64,000 bases of DNA from an uncultured Paracoccaceae bacterium (lineage in GTDB: Bacteria > Pseudomonadota > Alphaproteobacteria > Rhodobacterales > Rhodobacteraceae), in NCBI GenBank assembly GCA_937983405.1, contig CALJZN010000004.1:35659-99658 (forward strand). The letters are read 5' to 3'. The notes below the pieces were generated by a model. That model was not told where the DNA came from, made no database searches, and saw only the letters and a program-made list of their open reading frames with translations. This document shows positions 56,633 to 64,000 of the stretch, one piece after another. Made by a program: the position numbers and the translations under genes. Position 1 is the first letter of the stretch; every line of letters begins with the position of its first letter.

Positions 56633-56754
56633 CCGCACCTCCGGTCCCCTGGCGCCGCACCCCTGCCGCGGCGATGCGCGCGACGCAGCGGCCCTGCTTG
56701 CGCGGCGCCGCAGGAGGGGCCTAACTGTCGCGGTCTGCCCGCAGAGAGGCCGCC

Positions 56755-58176
56755 ATGACCGCCCCCCGCTCTCCGCGCGACCTTCCGGGATATGGCGCTG
56801 CCATCCCCCGATGCCCGCCGGCCGGCAAGCGCGAAGGTCGCCGTCTCGCTGGTCGTGAACGAAGAGGAGGGGGGAGACAACTGCCTCCTGCACGGCGATG
56901 CGGCCTCCGCGGCCTTCCTGTCCGAGATCGTGGGGCCCAGCCCTGGCCGGGGCAGCGGCACCGGAACATGGAGCAGCTTGACGACTATGGCGCGCGGACG
57001 GGGTTCTGGCGGATGCAGCGGCTGCTGACGCGGCCGCGCCTGCCGGTCACCGTGTTCGCGCTGGCCACCGGCCTTGCCCGCAGCCCCGAACAGAGGCGCG
57101 CGATGCAGGCCGCAGGCTGGGAGATGGCCAGCCGCGGGCTGAATTGGGTCGAGCACCGCGACATGCCCGAGGCCGAGGAGCGCGCGGCGATCGCCGAGGC
57201 GATGCGGCTGCACGGCGAGGTCACGGGCAGCCGGCCGCGGGGCTGGTTTACCGGGCGCTGCTCGATGAACACCGTCCGTCTGGTGGCCGAGGCGGGCGGG
57301 TTCGACTGGATCTCGGACGCCCGCGACGACGATCTGCCGCACTGGCTGCGCCTCGGCGGCCGCGACCAGCTGGTGCTTCCCTACACGCCCGACGCCAACG
57401 ACACGCGATTCGCCACCGCCCAGGGGTTCAACACCGGCGAGCCTGTCTTTGCCTATCTCCGCGATGCCTTCGATGCGCTGTGGGAGGAGGGCGCGGCCGG
57501 GGCGGCGAAGATGATGCCGGTCGGCCTGCATCGCCGCCTGGTCGGCCGGCCGGGGCCGATCCCGGGCCTGCACCGCTTCCTCGACTACGCGCTGGCCAAA
57601 GGGGGCGTCTGGTGCGCCCGCCGCGCCGACATCGCCGCCCACCGGGCGCGCGCGCATCCGCCCCAGCCGCGCGAACGCCCCTCGGCCATGGACCGCGCCG
57701 CCTTCGTCGCCCGCCTCGGCGGCATCTTCGAACATGCGCCCTGGATCGCCGAGCGGGCGCATGCGCTGCAGCTCGGCCCCGCCCATGGCGGCGCGCTCGG
57801 GATGCACACCGCGCTCGTGCGGGTGTTCCGCAGCGCCGGCGCCGACAAGCGGCCGGGCGTGCTGCGCGCCCACGCCGACCTGGCCGGGCGGCTGGCGGCG
57901 GCGCCACGGCTTACGGCCGCATCGACCGCCGAACAGGCCAGCGCCGGGCTGGATGCGCTGACCGACGCCGAGCGGGCCGAGTTCAAGCGGCTCGACGCCG
58001 CCCGCAGCGCGCGCCATGGCTTTCCCTTCATCATCGCGGTGCGCGACCACGACAAGGCCGGCATCCTCGCCACCTTCCGCCGCCGCCTCGCCAACGACAA
58101 CGCCACGCAATTCGCCGAGGCCTGCGCCCAGGTCGAGCGCATCGCCGAGCTTTGCCTGAAGGCCATCCTGCCATGA
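56755..58176 (+). pseudogene. puuE: allantoinase PuuE - OHCU decarboxylase UraD fusion, two compensating frameshifts
   Basis: A 473-residue ORF combining a cofactor-free PuuE-type allantoinase (about residues 1-300) and OHCU decarboxylase UraD (from MDRAAFVARLGGIFEHAPWIAERAH to the end, with the catalytic-His helix RAHADLAG). Residues about 15-60 are out of frame: the true sequence (VAVSLVVNEEEGGDNCLLHGDAASAAFLSEIVG) lies in the +1 frame (ORF at 56792). The frame changes near 56794-56800 (one extra base) and returns near 56932-56935 (one G missing before CAGCCC). The ORF is therefore open but the PuuE core is scrambled. The UraD half looks intact. Confidence 0.82.
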
Positions 58177-59009
58177 GCCCCTACGCCCCCCCGCCCGGCG
58201 GCCTGCCGCCCCAGACCGCGCTGCACACGGGCCGCGCGGTGTTCACCGAGGCCTATGCGGTGATCCCGCGGGCCTGCATGTCCGACATCGTGACCTCGGC
58301 CCTGCCGGGGTGGGAGGGGGCGCGCGCCTGGGTTCTGGCCCGCCCGCTGTCGGGCTTCGCCGAGACCTTCGCGCATCTCCTGATGGAGCTTGCCCCCCAC
58401 GGCGGCAGCCGCAGGCCCGAGCCGGACCCGGCGGCCGAGGCGGTGATCTTCGTGACCGATGGCGCGGTCTGGCTGGGCCTTGGCGCCGAGGAGGAAGAGC
58501 TTGGGCCGGGCGGCTATGCCTATCTGCCCCCGGGCGCCGACTGGCACATCCGCAACGGCGGCGCCGCGCCCGCGCGGCTGCACTGGATCCGCAAGCGCTA
58601 CGAGCCCGCCCCCGGCATCGCCGCCCCCGCCGCCTTCGTCACCCACGAGGCCGAGATCGCCCCCGTCCCGATGCCCGGCACGGAAGGGCGCTGGGCCACG
58701 ACGCGCTTCGTCGACCCGGCCGATCTGGCCCACGACATGCATGTGAACATCGTGACGTTCCGCCCCGGCGGGCTGATCCCGTTCGAGGAGACGCATGTCA
58801 TGGAGCACGGGCTGTTCGTGCTGCAGGGCAAGGCCGTCTACCGGCTCAACCGCGACTGGGTCGAGGTCGAGGCGGGCGATTTCCTGTGGCTGCGCGCCTT
58901 CTGCCCCCAGGCCTGCTATTCCGGCGGGCCCGAACCGTTCCGCTACCTGCTCTACAAGGACGTCAACCGCCACCCGCTGCTCTCGGGCGTGGGCGCCTTC
59001 GGGCGATGA
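58173..59009 (+). CDS. allE: (S)-ureidoglycine aminohydrolase
   Basis: A 278-residue bicupin enzyme deaminating ureidoglycine to ureidoglycolate. Landmarks: HTGRAVFTEAYAVIPRACMSDIVTS, first cupin around VIFVTDGAVWLGLG and YAYLPPGADW, and second cupin PFEETHVMEHGLFVLQGKAVYRLNRDWVEVEAGDFLWL with the metal ligands. It overlaps puuE-uraD (ATGA) and allA by 4 bp. It is the only gene of the purine cluster with no frameshift visible. Confidence 0.9.
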   Translation: MSPYAPPPGGLPPQTALHTGRAVFTEAYAVIPRACMSDIVTSALPGWEGARAWVLARPLSGFAETFAHLLMELAPHGGSRRPEPDPAAEAVIFVTDGAVWLGLGAEEEELGPGGYAYLPPGADWHIRNGGAAPARLHWIRKRYEPAPGIAAPAAFVTHEAEIAPVPMPGTEGRWATTRFVDPADLAHDMHVNIVTFRPGGLIPFEETHVMEHGLFVLQGKAVYRLNRDWVEVEAGDFLWLRAFCPQACYSGGPEPFRYLLYKDVNRHPLLSGVGAFGR

Positions 59010-59493
59010 GCCGGCGCATCGCGCCCGAGCCCCTGACGGCCGGCACCTTCGCCTCCTTCGGCGAGGTGCTGGGGGCCGCAGGCCCGCCCGACCGGACCAT
59101 CAACGAAGGCGCCTGCGGGCGCTGGCACGACCGCGCGCGGCTCGACTTCGGGCCGGGGGGCGCGCGGGCGTCTCGCGCTTCCGGCCCGGGGCGCGGGCGC
59201 TGCCGCCGGTGCTTGCCCTGATGGAGCGGCACCCCGAGGGCAGCCAGGCCTTCCTGCCGATGACGGCCGATCCCTTCCTCGTCGTCGTCGCGCCCGCCGC
59301 AGGCGGCCGTCCGGGGCGGCCGCGCGCCCTTCTCAGCCGCCCCGGGCAGGGGGTGAACTATGCCCGCGGCACCCGGCACGGGGTGCCTGCGCCGCTCTCC
59401 CTGCCGGGGCTTTTGGCGGTGATCGACCGCATCGGACCGGGGCCGAACCTCGTGAAGCACGGCTGGGCCGAGCCCTGGATCGTCGGCGGCTGA
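59006..59493 (+). pseudogene. allA: ureidoglycolate lyase AllA, frameshifted
   Basis: The start frame gives MSRRIAPEPLTAGTFASFGEVLG and ARLDFGPGG, then runs to a premature stop at 59221. The remainder, GVSRFRPGARALPPVLALMERHPEGSQAFLPM, DPFLVVVAP, GQGVNYARGTRHGVP and DRIGPGPNLVKH, is in the +1 frame to 59493. One G missing in the 6-G run at 59155-59160 accounts for the shift and would restore 162 residues, the family's usual length. Last gene of the cluster. Confidence 0.86.
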
Positions 59494-59581
59494 CGCGGCC
59501 CGCCGGGCCCCCGGGGCGCCGCCCGCGGCCGGCCGGGCACGGGGCGGGGCATGGGGGCGGGGCTTGGGGGCGGGGCTGGAT

Positions 59582-59602
59582 CGCGCCGGCCTTGCCGGCG
59601 CG
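59582..59602. terminator. bidirectional hairpin after allA
   Basis: CGCGCCGGC-CTT-GCCGGCGCG is a perfect 9-bp stem with a 3-nt loop in the 189-bp gap between convergent allA and DUF2783 genes. A T-run is missing, as with the phnM hairpin, but location supports termination for both strands. Confidence 0.5.
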
Positions 59603-59682
59603 CGGGGCGGCGGGCCAGCTGTGCCCGCGCGTCGCCCGGGCGCGGGCCAGGGCCGCGGTGCCCGGCGGCCGGGGCAAGGGGC

Positions 59683-59880
59683 CTACCGCCCCCCGGCTGC
59701 GCGGGCGAGGGCGAGCGCCGCCTCGAGCGCCGCCCGATCGCCGATGTGGTTGGCGAGGATCAGCACGAGGCGGGCGTCGAGCGCCGCGCTCTCGGCCTCC
59801 GAAAGGCCGCGGTGCGCGGCCAGCAGGGCGGCATAGAAGCCGTCCGGGTCGGCCAGGTTCGGCGTCGTCACAAGGCTCAT
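59683..59880 (-). CDS. DUF2783 small protein
   Basis: A 65-residue helical protein of the DUF2783 type (LADPDGFYAALLAAHRGLSEAESAALDARLVLILANHIGD). Its ATG overlaps the FAD monooxygenase stop (ATGA). The family is nearly always found beside this monooxygenase, so it may be a stabilising or regulatory partner. Function not known. Confidence 0.75.
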   Translation of the reverse strand: MSLVTTPNLADPDGFYAALLAAHRGLSEAESAALDARLVLILANHIGDRAALEAALALARAAGGR

Positions 59881-61433
59881 GCCCGACCCTCCCACACCGC
59901 CGCCGCGGCGGCGGCCACATCCCCGGGCGCGGCCGCGACCCAGCGCGCCGCCACCACCTGATCCGGGCGCAGCAGCAGCAGCGCCCGCGGCGCCGCGCCC
60001 AGATAGCGCGCGCGCACCACGTCGTTGATCTCGGCCGCCACGCCCCGCAGGCCCGGCACCGCCGGCGGAGCGCAGCCCACCCCCAGAAGCACCATGTCGC
60101 CCCCGAGCCGCTCGAGCAGCCAGCCCGCCCCCTGCGGCGCATCCGGCGCCACCGCCCCGGGGCGCGAGGCCGCCGGCAGCCGGGCATCGTCGGGCGCTCC
60201 CGGCAGGGGATAGACGCACGGGGTGGACAGCCGGCCCGAATTGACCAGCCCGCGCGCGAAGGGCGCCTGCGCGGCCAGCGCCAGCACCGCATCGCGGAAC
60301 CGCCGCTCTGCCCCGGGCGCGGGCGTCATGAAGCGCGTCGCGCGGGTCGCGTGCAGGATGTTCTCGTCCGCCGCCACCTGCCGCTCGCGGTCGTAGGCGT
60401 CCAGCAGCCCCGCGCCCGCCCGGCCCTGCACCACCGCCGCCAGCCGCCAGCCCAGCGCGTCCACGTCCTGCAACCCGCCGTTGCCCCCGCGCGCCCCGAA
60501 GGGCGAGACGACATGGGCCGCGTCGCCCGCAAAGATCACCGGCCCGTGGACGAAGCGCGCGAGCCTTCGGCACTGGAAGCTGTAGACCGACACCCAGTCG
60601 AGCCGGAAGTCGCTGTGGCCGACCAGGCGCTCGATCCGCGGGATCACCCGCTCGGGCCGCCGCTCGGCCTCGGGGTCGGCGTCCCGGCCCAGTTGCAGGT
60701 CGATCCGCCACAGATCGTCGGGCTGCTTGTGCAGAAGCGCCGACTGGCCGGGGTGGAACGGCGGCTCGAACCAGAAGCGCCGCTCGGCCGGAAAGGCGGC
60801 CTTCATCTCGATGTCGGCGATCAGGAAGCGGTCCTCGAACAGCTCGCCCGCGAAGTCGAGCCCGAGCATCCCGCGCACCGACGAGCGCGCGCCGTCGCAG
60901 GCCACGAGCCAGCGCGCCTCGAGCGCGTAGGGGCCGTCGGGCGTCTCGACCCCGAGGCGCACATGGTCGGCCTGGGTGCCCACCGCGACCACCCTGTTGC
61001 GGAAGCGCAGGTCGATCCGCGCCTCGGCCAGGGCCCTTTCGGCGAGGTATTCCTCGACATAGTATTGCTGGAGGTTGACGAAGGCCGGCATCTTGTCGCC
61101 CGCTTCGGGCTGCAGGTCGAAGCGCCAGACCTCGGCCTCGCGGTGGAAGGTGCGCCCGACCGTCCAGGTCACGCCCTTGGCCAGGCAGGCCGCGCCCAGG
61201 CCCAGCCGGTCGAGGATCTCGAGCGACCGCTTCGACCAGCAGATCGCGCGGCTGCCGACCGACACCACGTCGTTGTCGTCCAGCACCACCGAGGGCACCC
61301 CCTGCCCCGCCAGCTCCAGCGCCAGCGCCAGGCCCACGGGCCCGGCGCCGACGATGACGACCGCGTGGCGGGGTTCGGGCGCGGTCACGCCCGGCGGGGT
61401 GCGGTAGGCGAAGGGGCGGTGGCTGTAGGCCAT
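59877..61433 (-). CDS. FAD-dependent aromatic-ring monooxygenase
   Basis: A 518-residue class A flavoprotein hydroxylase (PheA/TfdB/MhpA group). GXGXXG dinucleotide motif VVIVGAGPVGLALALELA, the DG motif CDGARSSVR and the FAD-ribityl GDAAHVVSPFGARGGNGGLQD are present. A C-terminal thioredoxin-like extension follows. In an operon with fumarylacetoacetase, it is likely to hydroxylate an aromatic acid such as a hydroxyphenylacetate or hydroxybenzoate towards a ring-cleavage substrate; the exact substrate is inferred. Confidence 0.85.
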   Translation of the reverse strand: MAYSHRPFAYRTPPGVTAPEPRHAVVIVGAGPVGLALALELAGQGVPSVVLDDNDVVSVGSRAICWSKRSLEILDRLGLGAACLAKGVTWTVGRTFHREAEVWRFDLQPEAGDKMPAFVNLQQYYVEEYLAERALAEARIDLRFRNRVVAVGTQADHVRLGVETPDGPYALEARWLVACDGARSSVRGMLGLDFAGELFEDRFLIADIEMKAAFPAERRFWFEPPFHPGQSALLHKQPDDLWRIDLQLGRDADPEAERRPERVIPRIERLVGHSDFRLDWVSVYSFQCRRLARFVHGPVIFAGDAAHVVSPFGARGGNGGLQDVDALGWRLAAVVQGRAGAGLLDAYDRERQVAADENILHATRATRFMTPAPGAERRFRDAVLALAAQAPFARGLVNSGRLSTPCVYPLPGAPDDARLPAASRPGAVAPDAPQGAGWLLERLGGDMVLLGVGCAPPAVPGLRGVAAEINDVVRARYLGAAPRALLLLRPDQVVAARWVAAAPGDVAAAAAAVWEGRA

Positions 61434-61448
61434 GCGCGCGCTCCTTTC

Positions 61449-61649
61449 TCAGCGACCGTCGCCGCGCCACAGCCGCAGCGCCGACCACACCGCGGTGCCG
61501 CCAAAGAACCCGCCGGCGAGCAGCACGATCTCGACCCAGGCCACCCCCTGCACGCCGTGACGCAGCAGGGCCACCGCCATCAGGGCAAGGCCCGCCAGCG
61601 CGAAGCCGAGACGGAACCACAGCTCGCCGCGGGTCGGGCCGAACTTCAT
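61449..61649 (-). CDS. small two-helix membrane protein
   Basis: A 66-residue protein with a short basic N-terminus (MKFGPTRGELWFR), one hydrophobic segment (LGFALAGLALMAVALL) and a second (WVEIVLLAGGFFGGTAVW). It lies between the MBL-fold and monooxygenase genes, with 15-bp and 34-bp gaps, so it belongs to the operon. No family recognised; perhaps a membrane anchor or accessory subunit. Confidence 0.65.
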   Translation of the reverse strand: MKFGPTRGELWFRLGFALAGLALMAVALLRHGVQGVAWVEIVLLAGGFFGGTAVWSALRLWRGDGR

Positions 61650-61683
61650 CGCCGCACCGCGCGGCGGGCGGGGGTTGCGCGGG

Positions 61684-62634
61684 TCATCCCTGCAGCGCCT
61701 CCCACATCGTGCGGTCGCGCTGGGCGGTCCAGACGCGCGGAGTGTCGATCCCCTGCGCCTCGTCGAACGCGCGGGCGACGTTGAAGGGCAGGCAATGCTC
61801 GTAGATCGCGTAGTCCGCGAACTTCGGGTCGCATTCGCCGCGCACCGCCTCCCAGGCCTGGCGCAGGCTGCCGCCGCGGGCGGCGACGCGGGCGGCGGGG
61901 CGGAAGGTGGAGCCCAGGAAATCGGCGGTGTTGCCCAGCGCTTCCTCGACCCGCGCCTTGCCCACCAGCGCATCCCCGCGCCCGGGGGCGATGGCAGCGG
62001 GGCGAAAGGCCGCGATGGCGTCCAGCGTCCGCGGCCAGTCGCGGAAATGCCCGTCGCCGCAGTAGCAGGCCGAGCGATCTTCGACGATGTCGCCGGTGAA
62101 CATCACCTCCTGGTCGGGCACCCAGACCACTGCATCGCCCGCGGTATGCGCGCGCCCGGGCGTCAGGATGTCCACCCGCCGCCGGCCGAGATAGACCGTG
62201 AGCCGCCCGTCGAAGGCGGTGGTGGGCCAGGTCAGCCCCGGGATTTCCTCATGCCCCTGGAACAGTCGGGGGAAGCGGGCGAATTCGCTCTCCCAGTCCT
62301 CCTGCCCGCGCTCGGCCACCATGGCGCGGGCGGCGGCCGACATGATCACCTCGCGCGCGCCATAGGCCGCGGCGCCCAGCACCCGCACCGCATGGTAATG
62401 CGTCAGCACCAGATGGGTGATCGGCTTGTCGGTGACGCCGCGGATCGCCGCGATCACCCGGCGCGCCAGGCGCGGGGTCGCCTGCGCCTCGACCACCATC
62501 ACGGCATCGTCGCCGACGATCACGCCCGAGTTCGGGTCGCCCTCGGCGGTGAAGGCATACAGGCCCTCGCCGATCTCGGTGAAGCTCGTCCGCTTCTCCG
62601 CAAGGTCGTCCTGCGAGGCGAAGGTCTTGGCCAT
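61684..62634 (-). CDS. MBL-fold metallohydrolase-like protein with degenerate metal motif
   Basis: A 316-residue metallo-beta-lactamase-fold protein: EIGEGLYAFTAEGDPNSGVIVGDDAVMVVEAQAT, then LVLTHYHAVRVLGAAAYGA and a distal MFTGDIVEDRSA. The canonical HxHxDH is HYHAVR here, so Asp and the following His are missing, as in a subset of Rhodobacterales proteins beside this operon. Start 62634 has GAGGAGGGAGC upstream. It may bind one metal only or have another role in aromatic catabolism. Confidence 0.8.
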   Translation of the reverse strand: MAKTFASQDDLAEKRTSFTEIGEGLYAFTAEGDPNSGVIVGDDAVMVVEAQATPRLARRVIAAIRGVTDKPITHLVLTHYHAVRVLGAAAYGAREVIMSAAARAMVAERGQEDWESEFARFPRLFQGHEEIPGLTWPTTAFDGRLTVYLGRRRVDILTPGRAHTAGDAVVWVPDQEVMFTGDIVEDRSACYCGDGHFRDWPRTLDAIAAFRPAAIAPGRGDALVGKARVEEALGNTADFLGSTFRPAARVAARGGSLRQAWEAVRGECDPKFADYAIYEHCLPFNVARAFDEAQGIDTPRVWTAQRDRTMWEALQG

Positions 62635-62731
62635 CTGCTCCCTCCTCAAGCTGCGGGATGCGGCGGCGCACGCCGCACCCCCTGCCCCCGCGGGCGCCCC
62701 CCGCCGCCCGCGTGCCGCCGTGGCCGCCGGC

Positions 62732-63994
62732 TCATGGCGCGCCGCCGAAGGGATCGGCAAGCGCAGGCAGCACCGTGCCCGCGCAGTCGCCGAAGCCGAT
62801 CCGCCAGCCCGCGCCCCGGGCATGGCCGCGCAGCGTCACCGTATCGCCGTCCTCGAGGAAGCTGCGCATCGCCCCCCCGGGCAGCGCAAGCGGTTCCCTG
62901 CCGCCCCAGGACAGCTCCAGCATCGAGCCGCGCTCGCCCCGCGACGGCCCCGAGATGGTGCCCGACCCCAGCAGGTCGCCGGTCTGCATCGGGGCGCCGG
63001 CGGTCGCGTGGTGGCACAGCTGCTGCGGGAAGGAATACCACAGGTGGCGCGACGAGGTGCGGACGATCACCGTCTCGGCCCCGCCGGCGGGCGTCAGCGC
63101 CACCTCGAGCGCGAGGTCGAGCGTCATCGGATGCGGCTCGACCAGATAGGGCAGCAGCGGCACCTCGCGCGGCGGCCCGGGCACGCGGAAGGGGGCCAGC
63201 GCCGCCGCCGGCACGATCCAGGGCGAGATCGTGGTCGCCGTCGCCTTGCCGAGGAAGGGGCCGAGCGGCTGATACTCCCAGGCCTGGATGTCACGCGCCG
63301 ACCAGTCGTTGAGCAGCACATAGCCGAAGAGCATCGCCTCGGCCGCCGCCACCGTGACCGGACCGTCGGAGGGCCTGCCCACCACCGCGCCCAGCTCGAG
63401 CTCGAAGTCGAAGCGGCGCGAGGGGGCGAAGACCGGCGCGGGGGCGCCCTGCGGCCGGATCTGCCCCCAGGGCCGGCGCACCGGGCTGCCCGAGACCACG
63501 ACCGAGGCGGCGCGCCCGTTGTAGCCCATGGGCATGTGGTCCCAGGCGGGCGGCAGCGCCGCCTCGGGGCCGCGCAGCATCGTGCCCACGTTCAGGGCAT
63601 GGTGACGCCCGGCGTAGAAGTCGCTGAAGCCCGCGACGCGGAGCGGCAGGTGCAGCCGGGCGCCGTCCATCGGCACAAGGAAGGGGGCCGCCGCCGCCGC
63701 GCCCTCGGCCCCCTCGGCCAGGTAGCCCATGAGCAGCCGGCGCAGCTGCGCCCAGGCCGGCGGCCCGAGCGCCATGAAGGGGTTCCAGACCCCCTCGCCC
63801 AGCACCGGCCGGGGGGCCAGCGGCAGCAGGCCCGCCGCCTCCATCCCCGCCACGTCAAGGATCATCCCGCCGATGGCCACCCCGCAGCGCGGCGCGCCGC
63901 CGGCGACCGAAAAGACGCCATGCGGCAGGTTCCGCAGCGGAAAGTCGGTTTCGGGGTCGTTGGCGCTGGCGACCCAGCTGCGCAGGCTCGGCAT
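62732..63994 (-). CDS. fahA: fumarylacetoacetase
   Basis: A 420-residue FAH, cleaving fumarylacetoacetate to fumarate and acetoacetate at the end of the tyrosine/homogentisate pathway. N-terminal SH3-like region NDPETDFPLRNLPHGVFS, metal ligands in DFYAGRHHALNVGTM and FDFELELGAVVG, LLNDWSARDIQAWEYQPLGPFLGK, and GTISGPSRGERGSMLEL. The ATG at 63994 lies 6 bp from the window end, so an upstream gene such as hmgA may lie just outside. First gene of the operon in this window. Confidence 0.93.
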   Translation of the reverse strand: MPSLRSWVASANDPETDFPLRNLPHGVFSVAGGAPRCGVAIGGMILDVAGMEAAGLLPLAPRPVLGEGVWNPFMALGPPAWAQLRRLLMGYLAEGAEGAAAAAPFLVPMDGARLHLPLRVAGFSDFYAGRHHALNVGTMLRGPEAALPPAWDHMPMGYNGRAASVVVSGSPVRRPWGQIRPQGAPAPVFAPSRRFDFELELGAVVGRPSDGPVTVAAAEAMLFGYVLLNDWSARDIQAWEYQPLGPFLGKATATTISPWIVPAAALAPFRVPGPPREVPLLPYLVEPHPMTLDLALEVALTPAGGAETVIVRTSSRHLWYSFPQQLCHHATAGAPMQTGDLLGSGTISGPSRGERGSMLELSWGGREPLALPGGAMRSFLEDGDTVTLRGHARGAGWRIGFGDCAGTVLPALADPFGGAP

Positions 63995-64000
63995 GCGTCC

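Noticed and set aside
56755-57000. Programmed ribosomal frameshifting in puuE
   Set aside because: Two opposite shifts would be needed and no slippery heptamer with downstream structure is evident; mutation or sequencing error is simpler.
56792-57028. 78-residue ORF inside puuE as an independent gene
   Set aside because: The first 48 residues are the missing PuuE segment; after the second frameshift it degenerates into low-complexity sequence.

Overview
The window is very GC-rich (clearly around 70% or more), densely packed DNA whose gene content fits a Rhodobacterales-type alphaproteobacterium (Rhodobacteraceae/Paracoccaceae). The diagnostic genes are chpT, an olsBA ornithine-lipid pair, Obg/ProB/ProA next to rplU-rpmA, a DUF2783/FAD-monooxygenase/fumarylacetoacetase cluster, aglEFGA-type alpha-glucoside uptake and a full C-P lyase locus. 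Many adjacent genes share ATGA or GTGA stop/start overlaps, so transcription units are long and probably translationally coupled. I saw no rRNA, tRNA, CRISPR array, insertion sequence or phage module.

Layout. 1-6.6 kb: alpha-glucoside uptake and hydrolysis operon aglEFGA (minus strand) with divergent LacI-type regulator aglR and two matching CAAAnCGnTTTG operators. A glucokinase that could phosphorylate the released glucose follows. 8-9.4 kb: spermidine genes speD-speE. 9.4-27.5 kb: mostly housekeeping genes. These are an MFS carrier, an M32 carboxypeptidase with heme A synthase, a TrmJ-like methyltransferase, a ThiE-like protein, olsB-olsA, DUF3553, chpT, obgE-proB-(ABM gene)-proA, rplU-rpmA behind a strong promoter and long leader, DUF2059 and dapD. 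The block ends with an unusual nucleotidyltransferase/Hint-domain gene pair.

28-42.4 kb: an organophosphonate island. A four-unit 11-bp Pho-box-like array precedes phnD-phnC-phnE1-phnE2 and a hexapeptide transferase. A GntR gene (phnF) with a second PhnM-like amidohydrolase runs the other way. Then come phnG-H-I-J-K, an inserted CorA-type transporter gene, phnL and phnN, a convergent DUF1045 2H-phosphoesterase gene and the canonical phnM. A 5'-nucleotidase-family periplasmic phosphatase lies just downstream, so the region looks like a phosphorus-scavenging block.

42.4-55 kb: 5'-nucleotidase, DUF952, pyrD, MFS, DUF167, a propionyl/acetyl-CoA synthetase, a sensor-less hybrid histidine kinase with a LuxO/NtrC-type sigma-54 activator, nadK and glyA. 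55-59.5 kb: a urate-to-ureidoglycolate purine degradation cluster (puuD, hiuH, puuE-uraD fusion, allE, allA). Four of its five genes are interrupted by single-nucleotide frameshifts, six in about 4.5 kb, while I noticed none elsewhere in the window. 59.6-64 kb: an aromatic (homogentisate-type) catabolic operon with fumarylacetoacetase, an MBL-fold protein, a small membrane protein, an FAD monooxygenase and DUF2783.

The strongest signals for follow-up are the frameshift-riddled purine cluster, the C-P lyase operon with embedded corA, two PhnM paralogues and no PhnP, the four-unit Pho-box array, and the nucleotidyltransferase-Hint pair.
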